Assembly: GCF_000090795.2 (NCBI RefSeq)
Contig: NW_003546383.1
Location: forward strand, 56,737-120,736
Length of the DNA stretch: 64,000 bases
From: Amphimedon queenslandica
Lineage: Eukaryota; Porifera; Demospongiae; Haplosclerida; Niphatidae
Direction: 5' to 3'
The notes under the pieces were generated by a model. The model did no database searches. It was not told where the DNA came from and saw nothing but the letters and a program-made list of their open reading frames with translations. Of this stretch, positions 34,200 to 46,459 are shown piece by piece; within the stretch, counting starts at the first letter, position 1; each line of letters begins with the position of its first letter. A program made the translations under genes and the position numbers.

Positions 34200-35480
34200 T
34201 AATAAATATTGTGGTCCCAGTAATATCAAATCTGTCGTGCCATTTCTGGACATACCCTTTGGCAATTCCCGTTTTGGTACATTTTCCTTCCAGGAGACAG
34301 GGCACTTGCTCCGCCATTAATATGAAGACAAAAGTGTATTCACCTGAGTCCTTTGACTAATGTCTTTCATCAGAGCTAGTCTCAGTCCTTCAGGACAAGG
34401 TACGGTGGAATTACTCACTCAGTTGTCACATTGCAGCTGGACTGTGGATGATTATGACCATCTTTTTACTTCAAGAAACTATAGAATTGGTCTTCATTTA
34501 CATCTAAGAATCACTCCGAGGATCATATAGGTCCTGTAATGGCTGAGCATCAAGTCACTAGCTGTTAATAGTGATGTCTAGTATGAAGTAGAATGCTACC
34601 ATCATGACTTGATTTTTAATGTTAATATAAATGTCATATTATAACAGTTGTCTTTGTTCACGGCCAAATAGTTTTAAATTATCATGTATGCATTATGTAT
34701 ATAGTCTTTATAATAAAATATCTGTAAATGCATGAGGTGTCATGTCTACAAATGTGATGCAGTGATAAAAACAATAATAACTGTAGCAACAATGCCAATT
34801 ATGTTTTTCATAAGTATGAATATTAAGTAAAACTTTCAAGGGAGGATACAAATGGAGACAAGCCACAAACGAGTCCTAAATGTGATAATTCCTCCCTGAG
34901 GGTACTGGATAGCAACACAGACTTTACATGACATGAAATGCTCCTACAGTACAACCAGTGAATTTACAGATGAAGAATGCGAGCCAGAGAGTTCTTGCAC
35001 CCCTCCACTATCCATAAATGAGCCGTTTTATAGTTTTAAGATAAGAAAAGATGGTCATATCATCCGCACTCCAGCTGCAACATGACAACTGAGTGAGTAA
35101 TTCCCACTGTACCTTGTCCTGATGGACTGAGACAAACTCTGATGATAGACGTCAGCATAGGACTGAGGTGAATACACTTCTGTCTTCATAGCAATGGAGG
35201 AGCAAACGCCATGGCTCCTGGAAGCAAAATTTACCAAAACGGGAATTGCTAAAGGGTTAAAATAGGCCTATAAAACTGCTTAAAAAACCAAAACAACAAA
35301 AGAGCTTAGAAGAGAAATAAAAAGAGTGTAAAGAAACAAAAAGAGAGCCCAAAGTGGCTCCTAAAGTAAGGATGACGTGTTAAAAGAGAAAAATGTCAGC
35401 CGCCCGTTGACTAAGTCAGTTGAGTGTGCATGTTAATTAGAACATTTGATACACAAGGTCCATTCTGGGAAAGATGCATG
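34200..35480 (-). repeat. Dispersed repeat (family 3), minus copy, split by a fold-back MITE
   Basis: 35265-35480 is the reverse complement of 29410-29645. The sequence just before 34255 (CCATTTCTGGACATA) matches, on the same reverse strand, the continuation of family 3 at about 29650-29665 (TGTCCAGAAATC). The MITE at 34255-35256 therefore landed inside an older family 3 copy. Confidence 0.65.
34255..35256. mobile_element. 1-kb piggyBac-like fold-back MITE
   Basis: The left end CCCTTTGGCAATTCCCGTTT and the reversed right end CCCTTTAGCAATTCCCGTTT are near-identical. The inverted arms extend about 225 bp, for example GTTGTCACATTGCAGCTGGA near 34421 against the reversed copy near 35070. The right flank is TTAA and the left is CATA. 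Terminal CCCT with a TTAA target is the signature of piggyBac, with the left target mutated. The roughly 550-bp centre is AT-rich and non-coding. Confidence 0.75.
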
Positions 35481-35484
35481 CATT

Positions 35485-36400
35485 GCAATGGAAAATAGTA
35501 TTTGAAAAGGCTTGAATTTGTTTCACTAGAGAAGACATTGGACTAAAGTCATCCTGGTCTTAAAAAATCAAACTACCCATTTTTATCACAAAAAATAGTT
35601 AAATTTGTAGAAAACATGAGTAATGGCCTTTTATGGCTACTCATTGATCTAAGCAGATGTTTAATTGAAAGAACTACCATTATTTGCCTTTTTTCTATGT
35701 GACAATATTTTAGTACGGCCTTAAATGACGAAAATATTTCAATCCAAAACTTTTAAGCAACCAAAATTTGTGACCTAAGTCATCAAAGTAATATTAAGGT
35801 AGAGCTGATAAGTAGGCATCATCTTGCAGCTCTGCCGTTGCTCTATCCACTGGTGCTTTCAGTTCTTCAATTTGTAGATTCGTAACTGAGTTTTAAAACA
35901 AAATGTTCCACTATGTGACAAAAGTAGCCATTTTATGTCTTTGTTCATTATCTATAAATTTGTCGTTGCTTGCATCTCCAGTACTATCCGTATAATAATA
36001 ATGTCGGGAAACAGCCAGGTGAAGAAGCTCATATTTCAAGAAGTATAAATGGTACTATAGCGGCCTTGAGGTATATGCAAGAGAAGCTAAGCATTAATAC
36101 TATAAAAATTTTCGGATACTATGAAAAGACAAAAATATCCACATGAATTTTGTTGAATCGAATAATTTTTGGACAAAAAAGGTAAATTACGGTAGATGGT
36201 AAATACAGAAAAATTTATCAGTAAATAACACAAGACACTTAAAACATTCCCTGTCTCTGCTACATATTAATTGATGACTTTCAGACAACTGAGTTTTAAT
36301 CTCCCTCAGGCTGCTATGATATCTCATGATGTTGCATCACTTTTTGCAGCTGAAACTGCAGTTAAGAGTAGATTCACAGCTTGCATTATCATTGCTTACC
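35485..36400. other. No supported feature
   Basis: AT-rich intergenic sequence with no ORF above 60 codons. A stretch near 36085-36195 (ATAAAAATTTTCGGATACTA.., ..ACGGTAG) looks faintly like a decayed MITE of family 1, but I cannot align it convincingly. Confidence 0.45.
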
Positions 36401-36407
36401 TTTAATT

Positions 36408-36785
36408 ATAGTCGGTTTCAGGTGAGTTTGGCTGCTGACCTGCCCTAATAGCTTTTATATATTTTATGTTAGCAGCTTGACACATGGCATAGTTGTAAAA
36501 GGGGTTAATCCAAAAATCTGTAAAAGTTTATGAGCCTCTTGGTACTCTGAAAGGTTCTCAAAAGGTTCTTCCGGTCAACATAAAAGGAGCCAACATGAAA
36601 GGGAGCCAACATGATGTTCCTTGACATGTAGTCCTTGTATCTCGTTATATTTGTCAATAATCATTTTTATTATTCCAAAATCAAATAAAGCAAAAGGAAC
36701 ACTCCAGGTCAAGATGTAATTGAATTAGAAGACTTTTCACTCCAGAAAGAAGTCTCATTTAGTCTCCTGTGCTTCTCTAAGTGAG
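36408..36785 (-). mobile_element. MITE family 2, inverted truncated copy
   Basis: Reverse-strand relative of 22973-23582. It starts with GGTTTCAGGTGAGTTTGGC, corresponding to the terminal TTTCAGTTGAGTTTGAC. It keeps GGTTCTTCCGGTCAACATAA (the other copy reads GGTTCTTTCGGTCAACATAA), AAATAAAGCAAAAGGA and CCAGAAAGAAGTCTCA. Homology stops near 36785, so the distal 200 bp or so are missing. An internal duplication (GGAGCCAACATGA twice near 36585-36612) is specific to this copy. Confidence 0.8.
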
Positions 36786-36789
36786 GGGT

Positions 36790-37690
36790 CCACAATGACC
36801 TGGTAATCCGATAGACAAGAGCTTGTAATCTGTTATTTGATTCCTTGTAATACTAGTAATCCTGTAATCCTTTAGAAAATGCTCTAATCCATAGCATTTT
36901 GCCATAATCTAGGTAATCCAGCAAGATACCAGTCAGAATCCAAAAATAAATCCAGTGAATCCAAAAATATCTAGTAATCTGAATGTTATTCAGAAGTGTC
37001 ACTAACAATTTCCAGAGATAAAAGACATTGATAAATTTTTTAATTAAGCTTATTGTTAATGAACTACTAATAATATTTAATAAACTAATAATAATTATGA
37101 AGTGCATTTTTTTCAATCTCATGAGCTTGTAACTTCTGCAACTATTTTAGCTGATAAGGTATAATTGTAGGTTACTACTTGACTTTTCAATGTCTTTGGT
37201 TTTCATAGACATTGCTTTAGTTGTACTTGTTGACTGCGGATTGTATCATTACCTTTGGTCAAAGAACAGTATCATAAGTAGCTTTAAAGGTTTATATAAT
37301 ATTGTTGTTAAGTGGCTGAGAGCCAGTGTAGTTAATTTTTCCGTATCTACTGATTGGTACATGAGAAAGTAATCAAATATAATGTACACTTACTTACTTC
37401 ACACCTGTCTTTATTTCTTGCTGTCAATCAGTGTTCTCAGCTCTATTAAGTTACCAACTAGTTCCTATGGGTACTATAATAATAAGAAATCTCATATCAT
37501 AATGTACATACACTGTGCCTTATGTAGGAACTTCCTTCACAGTTCTATTTCTCTCGATAATAATCTCTCTGTTGCTGCCAGCAGCTCCAACACTAATTCC
37601 TTATATACTAACACTTGTATATCTAAATATTGAAGACAATAGGTATGCAGATAACATAGTATGAGAATAAATTATTCTTTTACAGATCAC
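36790..37690. other. TAATCC-rich stretch, then AT-rich sequence without a supported gene
   Basis: 36800-36985 contains many irregularly spaced (T)AATCC/TAATCT words, seemingly an old simple repeat. 37000-37690 has open frames of 60-90 codons on both strands, none with recognisable content. Confidence 0.45.
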
Positions 37691-37694
37691 GTGA

Positions 37695-40600
37695 CGTAGA
37701 CATACCGAAGAAAACCTACCTGAGCATGTTGTCAATTGTTTTCTTGCAACAGGATATGACTCTGTTAATGTGATACTTGACATGGACGACATTATGATTA
37801 CCGAAATTGAAGAAATCATAAATGAAGGAAAAGATAACAAGCAATACAAATCTTGCCTGAGAGCAAATGAAGAGCTACCTCTAGGTTTAAATTTCTACAG
37901 GGTCACAGAAAAAGGATCTTAAAATTTGTTGCCTACATGGAAAGCCTTTGCAAATAACAACATTCATGTACATGTACATGTATAAAAACAAAACTAAATT
38001 CAACACCACCTCCAGCAAAAAAGGCAAAGGTCACACAAAATTCAGATAAGAGTGATCAATCTGAAAATGTTGCTATCGTTCCCAAAATGTCAGGCAAAAG
38101 ATCTTAAAGTAAAGTGACAATAAATACCAATTTTCGACAATAGCAGAGGGTAAAAATTACAGCATTCAAGTTTCAAAATCTGATACAGATCACAAAAGTG
38201 TCTTGCATCTATCATTTGCAGGTGTGGCAAACAATATATGGTAATAAAAGAACCTACAGGGGAGAAGACTATTGTTAATTGGTCCAAACATCTAAAGAAA
38301 CGTGACTATGAGAAGGAGGAATCAATTCAAAGCAGATGCAACATTACTTTGAAACTCCTGCAACAATAGGATGCCAGATAGGAGCAGGTGGCATGATAGC
38401 TCATAATAATGCAGATCAATGTACACTATAAGAACTTCTTTGTATCTTGAATGAACTTCCCATTCATGAAAATGAAGAAATTGAAATACAGCCATCAATT
38501 TCTCAGTCAACTTTCACAACAGTATGGCTCATTTTTAGTGGGTTTCAATGATCCTGCATTACTACTAGTATCTTCCCAGCTACCGGTATCATCGACAGAT
38601 GCAGCTGCATCTTGTTTTGCTACAAATTTTTCTACAAAAAAATCCATACTGAAAAATCTCACCGTCACACCAATAACTGAAATCTCTATTTCTTTCCAAA
38701 CACCCCAACCATGTTCAGCACTCAATCATATGCAACACGTCAATCATCAAGGCATTTACCCTCACTAGTAATTGAAAATGAACTTGGTACCACCAACAAT
38801 CACGTCTGTCACCTCTAAAATAACTGCATCGTGTACTTCTACTTTGTCTCAATTTATATCTCCAAAATCAGCTCAGATTTTTCACTAAGCCCCTCCTTTG
38901 CTAACAAAGGAGGGGCAGCTACTATTGTCAAGCATGTAGACGGCTCATACTCTTCTCATAAGAGCAGGAAACTAGAAGCAGCAGGAGCAGATCTAAAACT
39001 AAGAAATATAACACAATATCTTCATGTCATAGATATGATAACACTGAGTAGAACTGTACAAAATTTGGTACATTGAAATTATTCTCATATTGAGGAAGGG
39101 AATCTTTCATTTTGATGCTTTAGTGCAACACCGGAGAAAATATAATTGCCAATTCATTGTAGCAATGGTGGAAGATGCTACACGAATTGTTAAAAAAGTT
39201 GATTATGATCCTGACGGGAAAAGATGCATTGGATTTGTATTGCCACAAAATTACAATGGCATTCCACAGGGTAATGCGTTTAAAGTGCACACATTCAAAG
39301 AAATGTTTCAATGTAAATCAATACGTAATTATGCTTATTTCTATACAGCTACACAATTGAGAGATGATGTTCCTTCATTTACACTGGCATGTATATGAAC
39401 TGACAACAAATTCAATAAGGAATTAGATATTCTTCTGTAAAAATATATTCACAGACAATTAGAAGCATGTGGAATAAAAGTAATTAGCTTCGCAGCCTAC
39501 ACATATGGCTTTTCCACTGGCATGTCTGCCTTACTTAAGTCAAGTACGAGTTTGGTACCTATGCTGGTTGCTACATTAACAATTGGCTTTGTGTTCCCCT
39601 AGTTCTTTTCAAGATATAGTACACTTGGATGTAAAATTGAAGGCATGCCTCCTAAAGCCATCAATTATTTTACCATTAGGTTTCTTTGTAGTCTGTAGTT
39701 CTCATCTCCATATTATAGTTGGACTACATGGAAAAGAGGCACATGGTCTTCGCTGTCGAGATATTGACCACAGAGACAAACAGAAATTTGATGCAGTGGA
39801 ACACATTATTTCTTTGTCACACTTACTAGACGAATTAGCAGATGCTATTGAAACAAAGTACTAAATCAATCAAATCAAAGCATCAGTTTGCAGCTATCTA
39901 GACAAACAATTAAGCCCTGACAGGTGACTACATGAAATGTGGTATGCAGTGTTTTTTGTACGCTGTTGGAGGCAATGTATCCTGCAACACAAACAATTTA
40001 CTTTAAGAAATTAGTTTGACACTGACAATGCATATGTGCATTGAAATAAATGCACATTCCCTACTGCCATGTGTTAATGATGCAAGATATGCCACACTTA
40101 ACAGATTTCTGTCTGCGGCAATTAGGATCCCAAAGCTGTGAGAAGACATTTCTGACAGAACGTAGCATAACAGGTACCTTGTGGCATAACAGGTACCTTT
40201 TCAACCATAAGTTACCTTTTCAACCTTAATAATTTTCAGCCAGGAGGGATTTCTACAAAAAATTCATAAACTTGCAATCAGAGGTGATTTGCAATCAAAC
40301 ACAGAGAAACTCACGCACAACATCATATTCATAAGACTCAAGAGGTCAAAAACCAAGATGTCATTGGAAAAGAGACAAAAATGCCAAATGTTAGACATTT
40401 CAAACGAAAAGATCCTGGGTGCACTCTCAACAGCCGAAATCAGAGCCAAAAATATGATGGAAATATTAGGGATGGGAGAAATATTAAAGAACAAAATGTG
40501 GGACAACCCATATATTGAACGATGACGATGATGACAATGATGTGGACACAATTTTTCATTGTCCAGTGGTTGACTTCTTATCAACAGCAGATAATATATC

Positions 40601-40919
40601 CGATTTTATCAATGATGTTGATAATCTACAGGCTAATGAAAGAGTAGATGACAGTGTTACATCACAAGCTATATCTGTCAAAGCATCTGTTATCTTTATA
40701 AAAGACCAGTCAACAAATGGGCTCCCAGTTTATGAAAAAAGAAATGACACTGTTGAGAAGCAGCATTCAGCATTTGTCAAAGTGGAATTACGTAGTAAAG
40801 TGGAGTACATCAGAAGGAGCTCAGCTATCAGGCTGTTTCAGGATGCTGAGCGAGTATCTCCAGGTAAGATTTTCGTGCGACACAGCCAAACAGCTCTTGA
40901 AATGACATATGACTAATGT
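37695..40919 (+). pseudogene. Decayed repeat-encoded gene of unknown class (SAM-like, zinc motif, C-terminal block)
   Basis: Fragments in consistent order on the plus strand. 37760-37915 reads SVNVILDMDDIMITEIEEII..LPLGLNFYRV, with the spacing of a SAM-like helical domain. 38205-38330 reads ICRCGKQYMVIKEPTGEKTI..NWSKHLKK, a C2H2-like zinc motif. 39090-39400 is a 102-codon open frame with VEDATRIVKKVDYDPDGKRC and ATQLRDDVPSFTLACI. 39440-39600 reads KVISFAAYTYGFS. Around 40020-40270 CIEINAHSLL, SCEKTFLTERSI and STFSTIINFSARRDF appear across frames. The 133-codon frame at 40515-40916 ends with SKVEYIRRSSAIRLF. Similar proteins recur as high-copy genes in cnidarian and sponge genomes, so I infer a transposon origin. 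I do not know its superfamily or enzyme activity. Numerous stops make it dead. Confidence 0.55.
38889..38916. other. Perfect 12-bp hairpin, 4-nt loop
   Basis: GCCCCTCCTTTG, CTAA, CAAAGGAGGGGC. This is GC-rich in an AT-rich setting and lies between parts of the decayed gene. It would be very stable in RNA. No poly-T follows that would make it a terminator, and none would be expected in a eukaryote. Confidence 0.8.
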
Positions 40920-40984
40920 TTATCATTGAAAAATTCAATAAAGTAGAAGTAAATAGTGACAAGTTTAAGTTGAACAAAAACTTT

Positions 40985-41325
40985 ATTTCATAAACCAACC
41001 AAATGATTACAACTTGATCTGATCAGTTAGTCATGGTATAAAGTATACTATGAAACTGAGAAAAGAAGAAATAGAAGAATCAAAAAGTAAAAAGTGGAAC
41101 ATGAAACATCATTTCAGAAACCAATTAGAATCTATTCCAATTTGTTACTTCTGGTATCAACTATACTATGAAACTGAGAAAAGAATAAACAAATGAAAAG
41201 TGAGTCGAACACTGAAACACCAGCCTCAAATGATAAGAACTCTTTTTATTTAGTCACTACTGGTATAATATTATGTCTACAATGAAATTGAAAAAAGGAG
41301 TCAGAAATGATGAGAAGTCAATAAA
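40985..41325 (-). repeat. Three 120-bp satellite units, inverted and detached from the main array
   Basis: Reverse-complement units carry the array landmarks: CTGATCAGTTAGTCATGGTA, ACTATGAAACTGAGAAAAGA (twice), and CAAATGATAAGAACTC. They lie 11.7 kb from the end of the main array in the opposite orientation, directly after the decayed gene. This shows that pieces of the satellite can move or were left by an inversion. Confidence 0.9.
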
Positions 41326-41329
41326 GAGA

Positions 41330-42065
41330 CTATTTTTGTAGGTTGTGGTGGATCATTCCCCACTTCAATAGGTCTGCCAGTCATTGCATGTGGAACATGA
41401 GAGGGGTCAAGGGGTTATGTGCTGGAACCACTACCTGCAGACAATGATGGCTGACACTGGTAGTGAGTCTTTGTGTAGTCATTATGCTTGTGAGGAATAT
41501 GTCTTCGCCACTAGCTTGTATAGCGGCCTCACAGCATTATTGACAACTTGTGTTAGGGATCTTCAGAATATATAATTCAAATCACATTTTAATGAAATTT
41601 GATAATATTTTAAATACCGTTTTGTTTGTAGCCATGCTGTCTACATGTGCTATGTCTTGCCTCTACAACTCTTTTGTTATTATGGTGAGTCATACTACTG
41701 ATTGAATCAAAATAACAGCTATGCCTTTGCGATAGCAATTTTTTAACTTCAAAGTTTGGCCACATTGTGCCCAGATGGCACCCTTTTATATTTTGACGGA
41801 GGAAGCGATTCTATGACATTGTGTGGATAGTTTCATAGTATTACTTTAGCACAATCACATGATGAATCATCACCATCACTCTGTTCACATTAATTATGTG
41901 TAATACCTCATTTGTGGTCAAAATAATAAGAAGCTCTAGCAGCATCCGAAACATTTCAATCCATACTGCCTAATGCTCCTTTGAATGTCATCACGTTCCA
42001 TGCCAAAAACTTGAAGTAGTTTGTAATAGTGGATTGCTTTAGAAAAGTGAGTTTTAGGGTTGATT
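41330..42065. other. No supported gene
   Basis: One 63-codon frame (41384-41575) has no recognisable motif. The rest is AT-rich. Confidence 0.45.
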
Positions 42066-42070
42066 ATACA

Positions 42071-42260
42071 CAGCAAAATCATTGAAGTTTCCTATGAATT
42101 CCTTTACAGTAAACCTTAAAGGAAACTATGTATGAAGTTTCCTTCTTAAAAACCTTGCTGGGAACTTCAAATTTCTTAACATGGCATATGAAATTTTCTG
42201 AACAAAAAGATATACAGAGTAAACAAACTAATTTCTGAGTTTCCTGTCAAACTACTTCAT
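42071..42260. mobile_element. Possible EnSpm-type terminal region with subterminal repeats
   Basis: CACAGCAAAATCATTGAAGT is followed by repeated GAAGTTTCC/GGAAACT words in both orientations (about 42083, 42120, 42135, 42165 and 42238). EnSpm/CACTA ends begin CACT or similar and carry short subterminal repeats of this kind. The transposase relic at 42890-46459 begins 0.6 kb away, so this may be its 3' end. I did not find the matching opposite end, which leaves the assignment open. Confidence 0.45.
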
Positions 42261-42889
42261 AGAAAATATTGCCTTTGAATTTTAAAAAATTAATTGTTCA
42301 TTATAAATTCAATCTTCATAGGTCATTTTTAAAGTAGCTGTCAATTATGAATAAGTTTTTTTAAGTATTTGTTTATCTTAAACTTTACCACTAAGAAAGT
42401 AATTAATGAACAATATATAATGGATTTTATTTAATTATTATGAAAAATAAAAGTATATTAAAAATAAGACATAAAATATAGTCAAATGTCCTTGTCTGTG
42501 TCAGTTGCAGTCACAATATCATTGAGAGAGGTAGAGTTTTGAGTGCCATTTATCTCACTTGTGGCCTGGATATCAGTCATCGCATCAAGTTCATCACTTG
42601 AGTCACCAGTAACAGGAATCACAAATAAACTCAAACATGCTAAGTCTTACTTGTACATCGAGTCTGTCATTCTGCCAGTTGTGGTCCTCAAGAGAAAACC
42701 ATTTGCGTACACTGAATGGTCAGTTTCAGTCTTAAAACAAGATAACTCACTTGTAGCACCTTCTGTCCTCTTAAACATGCTTATGATTCTCTTCATCTGT
42801 GATTTAAGTCATATCCCTTGTCCCTTCGTCATGTTCCCCTACTGTTCTCTCTGCTGTTGAGTTGCTGCCATTTTTCTTTCAGTAAGTTT

Positions 42890-45800
42890 ACAGCCCATGT
42901 GTTAACAAAGCGTTTAGTAAGTTTACTGCCCACGTGTTCACAAAGCGTAGGTGGTAGTAATGGTGTAGGGTACTCTCTAAGTGGCCTCTTGCTTTGATTT
43001 TTTCCTTCACTCTGACAAGTTTCGCTGTACTATTACCTTGTATTAAAGGAATCAAAAATTTTAGTAATGCACAACAGTGAAACACTGCCGTTTATAGTTT
43101 ATAGCACATAAAATAATAAAGGTATTCAAAATTAAAAATGACAAAGTCAGTGTGGCCCAACTGCAGTACATTTTCATAATCTACAGTATCATAAGCAGTT
43201 ATTGCAAGTGACAAGGTATTTTGAACTGGTAAGAAACGTTTGTACAATTAGGTTAATATAAATTTTTACACCAAATCTCTACAGAATTTCCCATAACATG
43301 ATGCTGAGGATGTACTTGTAGCCATATGACATCTGCAAATATATGACTCTCTGCAGGTCCTCCATCTGATCTTATGTATGTGTGTTGTACAAAACTTTGA
43401 ATATAGGCTGGTCTATCATCTAATGTATCATCAAAAGATATAGGGAACCTATGCTGATGAGTCCCTTGCTGATGATGACTTCTTGCCATTTATTTAAAAT
43501 TTTTTCCTCTTTAATGTCTGATTCACAATGTGGATAAAAAGAGCGGTAAACTTTTTGCAGAACTTCAATTTATCTGTGCATAAAACTTAAGAAGTAGTTC
43601 TGAAAAATCAGTGACAATATCATAATCTTCACTAGTAGTGGCAGTGGATTGGAATGACTTTGCATGTTGACTGACAAATGGTCCAAAATCATCAAATAAT
43701 GGCATTGTTTCTGCTAAATGAATAAGTTCCAAGTGGAGATTGTCTTTGTGAAAACGATTCATATGCTGCATCTCTATACAATGATTTTTTGTAGGTTGAT
43801 TAAATAGTCTTCCGTTGTTGTATTGCTCAAATGAGATGATGAGCCAAAAGGGATTTAGTGGTCCATAATTTCTTATTCAATCAGACACATTACACTGCAA
43901 ATGCATATTAGGTGTAATAACATGCTCTCAATACCAATTCTCAAGCCACTTTCCAAACTGTAGCAGCAGGCCATCTGCAGTAGTAATTTCGTGATTTGAA
44001 ATTGCCCTTTTACACAATCGCTTACAAGCTAACACAAAATGCCTCCAACATTCTATCTCAGATTCAGACAATGGCCCATGCAGACAATAGATAGAGCAGT
44101 AAATGGTCCAAATCATTTTCTGTTCTGCAGTCAAGGTAGCACATGAATCGATTTTAGACGGAAGTTGACCAATGTGCATGGGAATATTGACTTGCTGTTG
44201 CCATTTGTAAATGATATCCAATTCTCTTTTTTCCAATAACTGCATCCCAATCCATATTTTCTGAGTAACATATTTAGCAGTCCCCAGAAAAAGATTGTGC
44301 ATTGGATCAATTAATAAATGACAAACTGGATTGAAATAAGGTAATTTTAGCAACTCAGAGTATCAACAACCAAGCAAAAATTCTGCATACAATATTTCTC
44401 GTTTTGTCTTTCATTGTTCCAAACTCTGGACATCAATTCTGTGCTTGTCGTTGCTTCTTGATGTCCAATTACTTCGATCAAAGTCTGAATAATTTCGCTT
44501 CCCAAGTCCACAAGAAAATGATGAGTAGCAACATGAACACCCCAAGTTTGCTGAATGACTAAAAAGCCACACACTTTTTGACCTGCTGGAAAATCGCAAG
44601 AACAGCTAAAAGTGCAGTTTTAACTACCACTTGATCTTCACTAACTGAGATGTGTAGGCTTACTTCAGACCATAACAAAAGAAGATCATACACTAAAGGT
44701 GCCAAGTAGGAGTTTATATTTAGTGGTGGTTCTGTGGGTCCAGGAATTAGCCATACAAGAATCACATTTTCCCTCTTGTATCTCATATTCTGTGGTAAAT
44801 TAAGTACAGCAAGATAAATAACACCGACAGAATAGACATGTTTCTCAAATAGTTGGAACCAGTCAACATTAAGCATGAAAGCATAGCCGTAAGGAGAGAT
44901 TAAAAATTCATTGCCATCATATTGCTGGATTTGCTTCCATACCATTCCATTCTGTATGTGAATCGAATTAGAAGAGCTTTCATGGTTGGTTCTGGTACTT
45001 TCACAAATTGCTACAAATCCAGGACGTAATAGCAACTTTTGAAGAGAAGTAATAATACTGAGATGAGAGCATACTAGGTATGGATACAGTTTAATATTGC
45101 CACTACTGCTAACTACTTCTTTGAGAAGTTGATCACAGCAATAATGAGAGAAAGACAAACTTCAGCATTGTTTTAAATTAATATGAGTACCACACTTCTC
45201 TATACGCTGGTCATAAGTATGAAGTGAATGACAGTCTGTAGAAACAACATGTTGAAGAACATCAATAGTGCCTTTACTGGAGTATTTGTCAATTTAAGTA
45301 TTTCAGAAGCACGAGAAGTAAATCAATTGCAGTACTTTAAAAGAGCACACAAAAACTGAAATGACCAGGACAGCTCTTTCAGGAATGAAATGAAGTGTTT
45401 GAAAGAGTGACAAAAATGCAAATATTCACCAGACTACAGCTTCCATTTCCTGATCTTCCTTTGACTTTTGTGAATCATCACAAAGTAGTGGTGGAGGAAC
45501 ATGTGTCATCCATCTCAATTTCATTATCACTTTCAATCCAATGCTCCTGTTCCAAATCTATGTATCGAACAAAAATCTCGTTGTCATGTGCATTAATTTT
45601 AGTATCAGGATACTGTCAAATAAAACATTTAAAGCATGAATGTATGTCTTATACGATCATTATGGTATCCATTATCATTTAATAAAAATATAGGTCTTGT
45701 GTAATAGTAATAGCAGACAGTACACTTTATACTTAATTGTTAAGTAACACAGTAATAGTAGTAGTACAGAATAATTATACCTAAATTTGTATATAAAAAG

Positions 45801-46459
45801 ACTTTTGTGCAATAATATAGCGCTAATAATTATATTTTGCTTAGGTGGGACAATATGTGGCAAATGTAATATTAAATAACTGTAATTGATCCCAGTCCTA
45901 GCTACAATACTTTACAAGGGATTGATATTGGCGGTTCTTTAGAACGAACCGCCAATCGCAATTTAAGGCCACCATTCAAGTTGTTTCACTCTTGCTAAAC
46001 AAATAAAAAGCACCCAATGCTCAAGAGTATCTTTTTCTAACGTTTACTGCTATGCAGTAACTTAATATTAAGCCTAATTTTCAATTGAATCCAAAAATTT
46101 ATACTAACGGCACACTAACCTGTTGCAACACTAAATGGTGTTGGTCCTGTCGGAGTATTAGATACTGATTGCTGGGAGCTAGTCTCAAAGAACTGAACTG
46201 TATCACCCGAATTATCTTCATGTTCAAAATTACAGTTATCATCGGAAAGTTCAGGAGTACATATAAGAAAACTAGATGATGATGAGCTATGATTGTCACA
46301 ACCTGATACCTTCCTTTGACCCTTATCAGTAAACCACCACTTCCTTTTTGCATTATAGTAAAGCCTTTTGTGTGCTTTAAAGGTTTTAATAATCACCTCC
46401 TTGTCACAATGAGAACAGAATTGATGTGTAGAACCAAGTGTAGACCTCAATCTTGTCAT
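42890..46459 (-). pseudogene. EnSpm/CACTA-like transposase gene, decayed
   Basis: The order on the minus strand follows a transposase family known from cnidarians and sponges. 46459-46115 (ATG at 46459) encodes a zinc-like HQFCSHCDKEVIIKTFKAHK followed by an acidic Ser-rich linker. 45700-45170 holds decayed exons (..CFLHFIPERAVLV-like, HVVSTDCHSLH). 45158-44559 is a 199-codon open frame with NGMVWKQIQQYDGNEFLISP, YAFMLNVDWFQLFEKHVYSV and LVWLIPGPTEPPLNINSYLA. 44600-44347 continues with a frameshift (KVCGFL..). 44353-43928 has LLIDPMHNLFLGTAKYVTQK, the most diagnostic motif, and ..SESEIECWRHFVLACKRLC. 43770-43565 and 43489-43253 (HIFADVIWLQVHPQHHVM, VEIWCK) complete the C-terminal part. The catalytic region is probably DDE-type. 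Several frameshifts and stops separate the blocks. Confidence 0.75.
45927..45956. other. Perfect 11-bp inverted repeat, 8-nt loop
   Basis: ATTGGCGGTTC and GAACCGCCAAT flank TTTAGAAC. Similar TTGGCGG words occur at 53684-53710, so this could be the fused or shortened ends of a small MITE. It lies in an intron-like part of the EnSpm relic. Confidence 0.75.

Noticed and set aside
36800-36985. TAATCC words as an interstitial telomere
   Set aside because: The words are irregularly spaced and variable, and they do not form a tandem hexamer array.
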